DNA of 17,601 nt, taken from Clostridiales bacterium UBA1779. GTDB taxonomy: Bacteria; Bacillota; Clostridia; Oscillospirales; CAG-272. This document shows, piece after piece, positions 8,077 to 14,068 of this stretch; within the stretch, counting starts at the first letter, position 1, and every line of letters begins with the position of its first letter. The notes under the pieces are model-generated. The model had not been told where the DNA came from. It saw only the letters and a program-made list of their open reading frames with translations, and did no database searches. The position numbers were made by a program, and so were the translations under genes. The stretch is from positions 1 through 17,601 of the forward strand of contig DCGL01000133.1 of NCBI GenBank assembly GCA_002314565.1. The letters run 5' to 3'.

Positions 8077-8741
8077 AAAACGCAGAAATAAACGGGCAGC
8101 TGCTCGAACAGTTTAAAAAGGACGCCATCGTTGCCATCATACGCGGTGTTGCCGATGAAAAGCTTTCTCCGCTTTTTGAGGCACTGTACGAGGGCGGTAT
8201 CCGCTGGGTGGAAATCACCTTCAACCAGTCCAAACCCGAAACGAATCCCGCTACCGCTGCTGCCATCAGGAGAATGAAAACGGAGTTTAACGGCAAACTC
8301 CACGTCGGCGCCGGCACGGTAATGACGTTAAAACAGGCAGAGCTTGCCATTGACGCCGGGGCGGAGTTCTTAATCTCCCCAAACACCAACCCGGAAATCA
8401 TCCGCTATACGGTAGCTCAGGGAGTAATATCAATGCCCGGAGCTTATACTCCTTCCGAAATCGCCGCAGCATACGAGGCAGGGGCCGCTGCCGTTAAAGT
8501 GTTTCCCGCGGATTCCCTCGGAATTCCGTATTTGCAAGCGGTTATGGCGGCTATGTCCCACGTTCCGCTCATTGCCGTCGGCGGAGTCAATGAAAACAAC
8601 GTTGCGGATTATCTCAAAATCGGTATAGCCGGGGTCGGTGTCGGTTCTGCCATCACCCCAAAGGATCTGATTGCGGACGGAAACTTTGCCGCCATCACCG
8701 CTCTTGCAAAAAAATACACAGAAGCACGCGGACAAAAATAA
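8073..8741 (+). CDS. dgoA: 2-dehydro-3-deoxy-6-phosphogalactonate (KDPG/KDPGal) aldolase
   Basis: This 222-residue class I aldolase splits 2-dehydro-3-deoxy-6-phosphogalactonate into pyruvate and D-glyceraldehyde 3-phosphate, completing the pathway. It has the KDPG/KHG aldolase landmarks IIRGV (22-26), WVEITF with E47, GAGTV (79-83), ISPNTNPEI (101-109), MPGAYTPSE, and VKVFPAD with the Schiff-base lysine at K142. The start is a TTG at 8073 whose last two bases overlap the dgoK stop. AAGGAGAG at 8059-8066 lies at ideal distance, and no in-frame ATG exists nearby. Sequence alone cannot separate KDPG from KDPGal specificity; the dgoD and dgoK neighbours favour the galacto form. No terminator was seen between it and the response regulator 42 nt downstream. 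Confidence 0.9.
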   Translation: MKNAEINGQLLEQFKKDAIVAIIRGVADEKLSPLFEALYEGGIRWVEITFNQSKPETNPATAAAIRRMKTEFNGKLHVGAGTVMTLKQAELAIDAGAEFLISPNTNPEIIRYTVAQGVISMPGAYTPSEIAAAYEAGAAAVKVFPADSLGIPYLQAVMAAMSHVPLIAVGGVNENNVADYLKIGIAGVGVGSAITPKDLIADGNFAAITALAKKYTEARGQK

Positions 8742-8783
8742 AACAGCAGTGAATTTTATGAAAGACGGGAGTCACGGACTGAT

Positions 8784-9458
8784 ATGAAAAAGACGATACT
8801 GATAATTGAGGACGACGTTGAAATCAATAAGATGCTGCAGCTTGTGCTTGGGCAGAACGGATACTGCACCCTTGCTGCATACTCTGGAACCGAGGGAATT
8901 CTTGCGCATAACCGGGACGTCAGTCTGATTCTTATGGATCTGATGCTTCCCGGCAAAAACGGCGAAGAAATAATTGAGGAGCTCAAAAAAAAGAACAACG
9001 TTCCCGTCATCGTTACAAGTGCGATTCATGATATAGATAAAAAGGTGGAGCTCTTTTCGCTCGGAGCTGATGACTATGTGACGAAGCCCTTTCATATGGA
9101 TGAGCTGCTCGCCCGTATTGCCGTCAGGCTGAAAAGCAGAGAAGTTTCCTCCGTCTGCGGGACTGCGTACAGAGATATTGAAATGCGGAAAGACAATTTT
9201 ACGGCCTCCTGCAATGGAAAGCCGCTGGATTTGTCACTTCATGAATTCAATCTTCTGCTTGTACTGGTGGAAAACGGAGGCCGAATCTGCACGAAAAGCT
9301 CCATTTTTGAAAAAGTGTGGGACGACGGAAATTCGGCGGATGAAAACACGCTTAACGTTCATATCAGCAAAATACGCCGGAAACTGAAAGACTGCAATCC
9401 CGATGAAGAGTATATTGAGACTGTCTGGGGAGTCGGATGCAGGCTGAAAAAGCAGTGA
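8784..9458 (+). CDS. OmpR/PhoB-family response regulator
   Basis: This 224-residue protein has a receiver domain (residues 1-120) with acidic pocket D10/D11, phospho-acceptor D52 in LILMDLMLP, S79 and K101 in DYVTKPF. A winged-helix DNA-binding domain follows (about 126-222) with LSLHEFNLLLVL, the recognition region ENTLNVHISKIRRKL and the terminal wing ETVWGVGCRL. It should be phosphorylated by the kinase at 11303-12205 and act on the ABC genes between them, before which lies a TTTAAG direct repeat. The ATG at 8784 has only a distant GGGAG (8767-8771). A nine-codon frame (8758-8787) ends overlapping this start, so coupling is possible. It may be partly transcribed from the upstream galactonate operon, since no terminator was seen. 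Confidence 0.9.
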   Translation: MKKTILIIEDDVEINKMLQLVLGQNGYCTLAAYSGTEGILAHNRDVSLILMDLMLPGKNGEEIIEELKKKNNVPVIVTSAIHDIDKKVELFSLGADDYVTKPFHMDELLARIAVRLKSREVSSVCGTAYRDIEMRKDNFTASCNGKPLDLSLHEFNLLLVLVENGGRICTKSSIFEKVWDDGNSADENTLNVHISKIRRKLKDCNPDEEYIETVWGVGCRLKKQ

Positions 9459-9506
9459 TTCCCGGCTGATTCGGATTTTTTTGAAAAAACTCGTAAAATA
9501 TTGCGA

Positions 9507-9536
9507 TTTAAGATTTATTTAAGATTTGAGTTAAGA
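9507..9536 (+). promoter_or_regulatory. Direct-repeat operator TTTAAG-N5-TTTAAG plus third half-site
   Basis: TTTAAG occurs at 9507-9512 and 9518-9523 with exactly five bases between, and GTTAAG follows at 9530-9535. An 11-12 nt period fits side-by-side binding of an OmpR-family dimer. The spacing and sequence equal the published CiaR site of streptococci (TTTAAG-N5-TTTAAG). It lies just before the promoter of the ABC genes and directly after the response regulator gene, so autoregulation of the module is the natural inference. Confidence 0.65.
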
Positions 9537-9556
9537 GTTTTTTTATTCTTCGGTTG

Positions 9557-9562
9557 TATACT
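9557..9562 (+). promoter_or_regulatory. Probable -10 element of the ABC/kinase operon
   Basis: TATACT at 9557-9562 is a good -10, but the matching -35 position (9534-9539, AGAGTT) is poor. The third TTAAG half-site lies next to that position. This is the arrangement expected of a promoter that needs an activator. TATTCT at 9544-9549 is a weaker alternative. The start codon of the ABC ATPase lies 31 nt downstream. Confidence 0.5.
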
Positions 9563-9592
9563 TTAGGCATAAACCTGAAGGAGGTCGGAAAA

Positions 9593-10510
9593 ATGCAGGA
9601 AGCAGTATTAAAAACAGTTAACCTGACGAAAAAATATGGCAAAAGTACAGTTCTGGACTCCGTCAACCTTACCGTAAGAAAAGGTGATATTTACGGTATT
9701 ATCGGTAAGAACGGAGCAGGAAAAACAACAATTATGAAAAGCATCCTGGGACTTGCAAACAAAACGTCCGGGGAAATCGAGCTGTTCGGAAAAAGTGAAA
9801 ACGAATCGGGAGCTCTCAGGCATCGCATTGGCAGTCTGATTGAAGAACCGGTGTTTTATCGCACGATGACAGTTTACGATAATCTGAAATACTATTGTTA
9901 CCTAAAGGGAATTTCGGATCTGTCGGTTATTGACCGTATGCTACGTGAACTCGGTATTGAAGACGCAAAGAACAAAAAGTACAGAAAATGCTCGCTCGGA
10001 ATGAAGCAGAGACTCGGAATAGCGCTTTCTTTGCTTGACAGTCCCGATCTCGTTATTTTGGATGAGCCGATAAACGGTCTTGACCCGATAGGCATCAGCG
10101 ATATGCGAAGCCTGTTCAAAAGATACAACGAAGACAAGGAAGTGACTTTCGTTATTTCAAGTCACATTCTGTCTGAGCTTTACACGGTATCGAACCGTTT
10201 CTTGTTCATTGATAAAGGAAAAGTAATTAAGGAAATCACAAAAGAAGAACTCGATTTCAACTGTCGCCTCGGAACGGCATTCGGAGTCAGCGATACTGCA
10301 GCTGCTGCTCCCGTCATTGAAAACGCCGGGATAAAAGACTACAGAATCGTATCACGCAATGACCTGTACGTATATGATGAAAAGCCCGATATAACAGGAA
10401 TCGTAAAAAATCTGATTGACGCCGGTCTTTCCATTTACGGAATTGAGAAAACCGGAATGACACTCGAAGAGTATTTCAAGGATATGGTAGAGGAGGATAG
10501 CCATGATTAA
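9593..10510 (+). CDS. BcrA-like ABC transporter ATP-binding protein
   Basis: This 305-residue ATPase powers a membrane exporter, probably for an antimicrobial peptide or another envelope-active compound, with the permease that follows. It shows Walker A GKNGAGKT (38-45), Q-loop area RHRIGSLIEEPVFYRTMT, signature CSLGMKQRLGIA, Walker B LVILDEPINGLDP and the switch His in VISSHIL. Beyond the ~220-residue ATPase core is an extension of about 85 residues, as in BcrA-type lantibiotic-resistance ATPases. The frame opens at an earlier TTG, but the ATG at 9593 has AAGGAGGT (9578-9585) at good distance. It overlaps the permease start by 8 bases. Being inside a response regulator/kinase module suggests induction by the compound it exports. 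The substrate cannot be read from sequence. Confidence 0.88.
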   Translation: MQEAVLKTVNLTKKYGKSTVLDSVNLTVRKGDIYGIIGKNGAGKTTIMKSILGLANKTSGEIELFGKSENESGALRHRIGSLIEEPVFYRTMTVYDNLKYYCYLKGISDLSVIDRMLRELGIEDAKNKKYRKCSLGMKQRLGIALSLLDSPDLVILDEPINGLDPIGISDMRSLFKRYNEDKEVTFVISSHILSELYTVSNRFLFIDKGKVIKEITKEELDFNCRLGTAFGVSDTAAAAPVIENAGIKDYRIVSRNDLYVYDEKPDITGIVKNLIDAGLSIYGIEKTGMTLEEYFKDMVEEDSHD

Positions 10511-11273
10511 GCTTATGAAAGCTGACTTGTTCAGACTGAGAAAAAGTTGGATTCTGATGGGAATCTTCTTCGTTCTGCTTATATTTACGGTAGCTGATTC
10601 GCTTTTCTTCCCATCAACGAGAAGTCTATCGCTTGGGGTTCCGACGTCAGCGGAAGAAGGCAACTGGGCTGAGGATATATATCAGGTGTCAAATGATTTA
10701 TTATATTATTATTTCTTCCTTATACCGGTGTTTGCCATAGTTGTCCGTGATTTCGGAGACAAAACGCTAAAGAACACAGTATCGGGGCCTGTATCAAAGT
10801 CCGTATTCTTCTTAGCAAAGTATTTCATGGCAATTGTTGTGGATATAGGTTCGTATCTGTTCTTCAGCTTCGCTTATTATTTTCTGAACAGAATAATGAA
10901 CGGTGAAGGTCATTATTCTTCATTGAGTGATTATTCCGGGGCGGTCTTTACGCATATTCCGCTGATGATTGCACTTGTGTCGGCATTCGTTTTCCTTGCA
11001 TTCCTTCTGAAATCAGGGGCTGCATTCAATTCAGTTACGCTGGTTTGGCCGATAGCTTCTTCTTTGATAATATCGATATTGATGGATTTTGAATCCACGT
11101 ATGATTTTGCAGTTGAAAAACTGGCAAAATACGATATAAGCAGTATGTTTATTAATCTGACATTAAGTCAGGATACCGATTACAGAAATATTTGCTGGAT
11201 TGTATGCGCAGTCGTTACAGTAGTGTCAGTTGCCGGCGGTTTACTGATATTCAACAAGCGCGAAGCGTCATAA
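10503..11273 (+). CDS. ABC-2 type permease partner of the BcrA-like ATPase
   Basis: This 256-residue membrane protein has about six hydrophobic segments: near residues 15-36, 65-85, 105-130, 145-168, 175-195 and 230-250. This is typical of the ABC-2 permeases that pair with BcrA-like ATPases. The soluble N-terminus MIKLMKADLFRLRKSW is a common opening of this group. RDFGDKTLKNTVSGPVSKS between the second and third segments resembles the conserved cytoplasmic coupling region. AGGAGGA at 10491-10497 precedes the ATG, which lies inside the end of the ATPase gene, so translation is coupled. The kinase gene begins 30 nt after its stop. Family assignment is from topology and context rather than a recognised signature. 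Confidence 0.8.
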   Translation: MIKLMKADLFRLRKSWILMGIFFVLLIFTVADSLFFPSTRSLSLGVPTSAEEGNWAEDIYQVSNDLLYYYFFLIPVFAIVVRDFGDKTLKNTVSGPVSKSVFFLAKYFMAIVVDIGSYLFFSFAYYFLNRIMNGEGHYSSLSDYSGAVFTHIPLMIALVSAFVFLAFLLKSGAAFNSVTLVWPIASSLIISILMDFESTYDFAVEKLAKYDISSMFINLTLSQDTDYRNICWIVCAVVTVVSVAGGLLIFNKREAS

Positions 11274-11302
11274 CTGACGTAAACCGGAAAGAGGTATGAG
11301 TT

Positions 11303-12205
11303 GTGATTGAATATATTATTATCAGCGTTCTGACGCTTATTTCAATTGTCGTTCTTATCTTATACCTCTTTCAGCGATACGAAATCCGGAAGCTGAAAAG
11401 AGAACTGTCGGAAATCCGTGGGGAGGCCTCAAATTCACTGCTGCATTTTCAGGGAAAATCGACAGAGCAGCTTGTGAATGAAATCAATCTGATGCTGTCT
11501 GAGCTGCACGAAATCCGGGCAGCGTACAGAAAAAGAGACCGTTCTTTTAAGCGCATGCTTACCAATTTTTCGCATGACCTCAGAACTCCGCTGACGTCGT
11601 CTCTCGGATATATTCAGCTTCTTCAGAAAAGCAATATGCCGGAAGATGAGAAGGAAAGGGAGCTCGAAATTGTTGAAAAAAGGCTGTGCAGGCTTGAGGA
11701 ACTGATAAACTCCTGCTTTGAACTTTCCAAAATCGTTTCTTCTGACAAGATGCCGGAGCTCAATGACTTAAGTCTTGCGTCTGTACTCGAAGAATCGGTG
11801 GCTCATTATTATGACGATTTTTCGGATAAGTCGAGAAAAATCTCGTTGGCATTTGAAGGAAGCAAAGCGGTTTTGCTCTCGAACAGGGATATTCTTATGC
11901 GCATTTTTGACAATCTGATCGGAAACGCGTACAAGCATGGAAATTCGGATCTGAATATAACCGTAAAAAACAACGGCGGCATCAGTGTGATTCTTGAAAA
12001 CGAGACCGATGAAAAGCCTGACGTTCAGCATCTGTTCGATGAATTCTATACTGCGGACAGTTCAAGGTCAAAAGGAAACTCAGGTCTGGGGCTTGTAATT
12101 GCAAAAGAATTTACCGAGCTGCTCGGCGGCAATATTTCAGTTCAGTACGAAGGTAGGAAGATAGCTTTCATTCTGAGCTTTGAAAGCAAGCTGCCGGGAT
12201 GTTGA
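11303..12205 (+). CDS. Sensor histidine kinase with one membrane segment
   Basis: This 300-residue kinase has a single N-terminal membrane helix (about 4-24), a charged coiled-coil-like linker (25-80), an H-box FSHDLRTPLTSSLGY with phospho-accepting H91, an N-box around N204/N208 (FDNLIGNAYKH) and a G-box GNSGLGL (258-264). There is no extracellular sensing domain, so it may sense through the transporter or within the membrane. It should signal to the response regulator at 8784. The start is GTG at 11303 with GAGG at 11291-11294; nearby ATG and TTG codons run straight into stops. The last 26 codons and the following hairpin are duplicated after the downstream transporter gene. Confidence 0.88.
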   Translation: MIEYIIISVLTLISIVVLILYLFQRYEIRKLKRELSEIRGEASNSLLHFQGKSTEQLVNEINLMLSELHEIRAAYRKRDRSFKRMLTNFSHDLRTPLTSSLGYIQLLQKSNMPEDEKERELEIVEKRLCRLEELINSCFELSKIVSSDKMPELNDLSLASVLEESVAHYYDDFSDKSRKISLAFEGSKAVLLSNRDILMRIFDNLIGNAYKHGNSDLNITVKNNGGISVILENETDEKPDVQHLFDEFYTADSSRSKGNSGLGLVIAKEFTELLGGNISVQYEGRKIAFILSFESKLPGC

Positions 12206-12288
12206 AATTGAATAAAAGTGTTCCCCGAAGTTCAGCTGAAGCTGAATTCCGGGGAATTTCTGAACTTCCGGGCCTTTATTCTCTGTCT
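12125..12288 (+). repeat. 164-bp direct repeat, copy 1
   Basis: This copy covers codons 275-300 and the stop of the histidine kinase and about 83 nt of downstream non-coding DNA with a hairpin. It matches 13793-13956 with four mismatches (12222, 12255, 12273, 12284), all in the non-coding part. The two copies are offset by 1668 bases and flank the transporter gene. Confidence 0.95.
12221..12256 (+). terminator. Hairpin after the kinase gene (probable weak terminator), copy 1
   Basis: A 16-nt arm (12221-12236) pairs with 12241-12256 around a TGAA loop, with one A-C mismatch and one G-U pair. Only TTTCT follows, so termination may be weak. A competing stem is possible between 12223-12235 and 12260-12272 (GAAGTTCAG with CTGAACTTC). 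In copy 2 the T12222-A12255 pair is C-G, which preserves the stem. Confidence 0.6.
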
Positions 12289-12307
12289 TTGTCAAAGCAA
12301 ATAACAC

Positions 12308-12337
12308 TTGACTGATTCGTCGGTGATATGTTAAAAT
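12308..12337 (+). promoter_or_regulatory. Promoter of the YfcC-like transporter gene
   Basis: TTGACT at 12308-12313 and TAAAAT at 12332-12337 are separated by 18 nt. The transporter start is 31 nt further on. A short palindrome CTTTG-T-CAAAG (12287-12297) lies just upstream of the -35 and could be an operator. Confidence 0.55.
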
Positions 12338-12368
12338 TATAAAAATCCCAAACGAGCTGAGGTATAAT

Positions 12369-13787
12369 ATGGAAACAAAGAAGTCACTTGACATATCGGT
12401 GAAAAGTTTTCTCGTATCTATGCTGATTATCTTCGCACTGATGATATTGGCATATTTCCTGACCTTCATTCTGCCGTCCGGCGAATTTGACCGGGTCGCG
12501 GATGAAAACGGAAATATGATAATTGATACGTCTGTTAATTCCAAGGGGAATTTTACGGAAAAGGAAGCGTCTTTTCCGTTCTGGAAATTCCTGCTCTCTC
12601 CCGTTCTGGTTCTCGGCAGTCAGGGGAACGCAACGCTTATTATGATAATCGTTTTTCTTCTCGTAATCGGCGGTATCTTTGAAGCGCTGACACGGAAGGG
12701 AATTATCGAATATCTGCTGAAGCTGATTGTGAACAGATACTATGAAAAGAGAAAGGTTCTTCTTTTCATCCTGCCACTGTTCTTTATGCTGCTTGCCTCC
12801 TGCGCCGGAGTATTCGAGGAATCAGTGCCGCTTGTTCCGATTATCTGTGCTATGTCAATATCCCTCGGCTGGGACGCTATGACAGGGCTTGCACTTTCAG
12901 TGATTCCCTGTGCCGTCGGCTACGCCGCCGGACTTGTAAACCCCTTTGGTACGGGTGTTGCCCAGAAGGTTGCAGGACTCGTTGTTTTCGGCGGAATCTC
13001 TATGAGAATAGTAACTTTCGTCGTTCTCTATGCTGCCGTCGTCACTTTTGTACTGATATATACTTCAAAATATGAAAAGAAGCATCCTCTGGCTGCTTCG
13101 GGTGAAAAGGAAGCCTTCGTGCCGAATAAGGCTATGAGCCGCGGTCTCTTTACCTTTGCAGGCGTTATTCTGCTTGGCGTTCTGATAATCATTTCATCAG
13201 TCTTTATCTCATTTTTGCAGGATTACACACTTGTGGTCTTTGCACTTTGCTTCCTTATCGGAGGAATTACCGGCTGTTCACTGGCCGGAATGAAAGCGAA
13301 GGATTTCTTCAAAGCGTTCGGCAGCGGAGTTAAATCAATGGCTCCGGCAATTCTGATGATTTTGTTTGCTTCATCAATTAAGTATATACTCACTGAGTCG
13401 CTGACAATTGACTCGCTCATTATGAAGCTTATGGATGCAGCCGGGAATATGTCAAGCTACGTGCTGATACTGTTTATCTACCTCGTGGTTCTTCTGATGG
13501 AATTTTTCGTTCCTTCAGGTTCAGCAAAAGCGTTCCTGTTAATACCTCTGCTTATCCCAATCGGAACCGTGTACGGACTTCCCGCAAATCTCATCGTTCT
13601 TGCCTATATTTACGGTGACGGTCTTGCAAACGTTCTGTATCCCACAAATCCGGCTCTGCTTATTGCTCTGAATCTTGCGGATTCAAGTTATCCGAAATAT
13701 ATGAAGTTTGTCTGGAAGCTTATGCTGCCGCTCTTCCTGCTCACCTGTCTGCTTCTGTGCTTTGCACTGAAGATAAATTATACTTAA
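12369..13787 (+). CDS. YfcC/DcuC-superfamily membrane transporter
   Basis: This 472-residue integral membrane protein has roughly 11-13 hydrophobic segments and two related halves. The first half carries VPLVPIICAMSISLGWDAMT and GLVNPFGTGVAQ, the second FFVPSGSAKAFLLIPLLIPIG and LAYIYGDGLANVLYPTNPAL. These motifs are typical of the YfcC/C4-dicarboxylate anaerobic carrier group (PF03606). Members move amino acids, peptides or dicarboxylates; the substrate here is unknown, and galactonate import is not suggested by family. GAGG at 12359-12362 precedes the ATG. The gene has its own promoter and sits between the two 164-bp repeats, so it looks like a one-gene insertion behind the kinase gene. Confidence 0.85.
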   Translation: METKKSLDISVKSFLVSMLIIFALMILAYFLTFILPSGEFDRVADENGNMIIDTSVNSKGNFTEKEASFPFWKFLLSPVLVLGSQGNATLIMIIVFLLVIGGIFEALTRKGIIEYLLKLIVNRYYEKRKVLLFILPLFFMLLASCAGVFEESVPLVPIICAMSISLGWDAMTGLALSVIPCAVGYAAGLVNPFGTGVAQKVAGLVVFGGISMRIVTFVVLYAAVVTFVLIYTSKYEKKHPLAASGEKEAFVPNKAMSRGLFTFAGVILLGVLIIISSVFISFLQDYTLVVFALCFLIGGITGCSLAGMKAKDFFKAFGSGVKSMAPAILMILFASSIKYILTESLTIDSLIMKLMDAAGNMSSYVLILFIYLVVLLMEFFVPSGSAKAFLLIPLLIPIGTVYGLPANLIVLAYIYGDGLANVLYPTNPALLIALNLADSSYPKYMKFVWKLMLPLFLLTCLLLCFALKINYT

Positions 13788-13792
13788 TTGAG

Positions 13793-13873
13793 GGCGGCAA
13801 TATTTCAGTTCAGTACGAAGGTAGGAAGATAGCTTTCATTCTGAGCTTTGAAAGCAAGCTGCCGGGATGTTGA
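13793..13873 (+). pseudogene. Fragment of the histidine kinase gene (last 26 codons and stop)
   Basis: These 81 bases repeat kinase codons 275-300 and its TGA without any change, beginning exactly at a codon boundary. There is no start codon or ribosome site in that frame, and the upstream bases belong to the transporter. It is therefore a dead fragment made by the duplication or insertion event that produced the flanking repeats. Confidence 0.85.
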
Positions 13874-13888
13874 AATTGAATAAAAGTG

Positions 13889-13924
13889 TCCCCCGAAGTT
13901 CAGCTGAAGCTGAATTCCGGGGGA
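13889..13924 (+). terminator. Hairpin after the transporter gene, copy 2
   Basis: This is the same 16-nt-arm hairpin with TGAA loop as at 12221-12256. A T-A pair is changed to C-G (13890/13923), so pairing is kept. It separates the transporter from the promoter of the DAHP synthase gene. It lacks a strong U-run. Confidence 0.6.
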
Positions 13925-13972
13925 TTTCTGAACTTCCGGGTCTTTATTCTCGGTCTATATTAATCACTTTTC

Positions 13973-14001
13973 TTGACTTTTGCTGACGATAGCAATATAA
14001 T
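13973..14001 (+). promoter_or_regulatory. Promoter of the DAHP synthase gene
   Basis: TTGACT at 13973-13978, a 17-nt spacer and TATAAT at 13996-14001 make this the closest sigma-A consensus match in the window. About 67 nt of leader follow. The leader contains a 6-bp inverted repeat, ACGGAA (14010-14015) with TTCCGT (14029-14034), which could be an operator or leader hairpin. Confidence 0.75.
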
Positions 14002-14068
14002 ATGGTAAAACGGAATGCCGACTGACGTTTCCGTATTGACTTTGTGCAGAATCCGGAGCTTTTGATTT

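Larger units (their letters stand above)
13793..13956 (+). repeat. 164-bp direct repeat, copy 2
   Basis: This is the second copy of the kinase 3' end plus hairpin, starting 5 nt after the transporter stop. It is identical to copy 1 over the first 97 bases, including all 81 former coding bases. Four changes lie in the rest. Confidence 0.95.

Noticed and set aside
8758..8787. Nine-codon frame whose stop overlaps the response regulator start (ATGA)
   Set aside because: The overlap could mean a leader peptide with coupled translation, but there is no Shine-Dalgarno before it and a chance occurrence is likely; kept only as a note.
9470..9500. Possible terminator after the response regulator gene (T-run followed by A-run)
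   Set aside because: The only pairing is a weak A-T stem with no GC-rich base; it does not meet terminator criteria.
12369..13787. Transporter gene as the missing galactonate importer
   Set aside because: Its motifs belong to the YfcC/DcuC group, not to known galactonate carriers, and it is in a separate, apparently inserted unit with its own promoter.
12289..13792. Transposon or insertion sequence between the 164-bp repeats
   Set aside because: No transposase, integrase or terminal inverted repeats are present, and 164 bp is far too long for a target-site duplication of a known insertion sequence; recombination is the better explanation.
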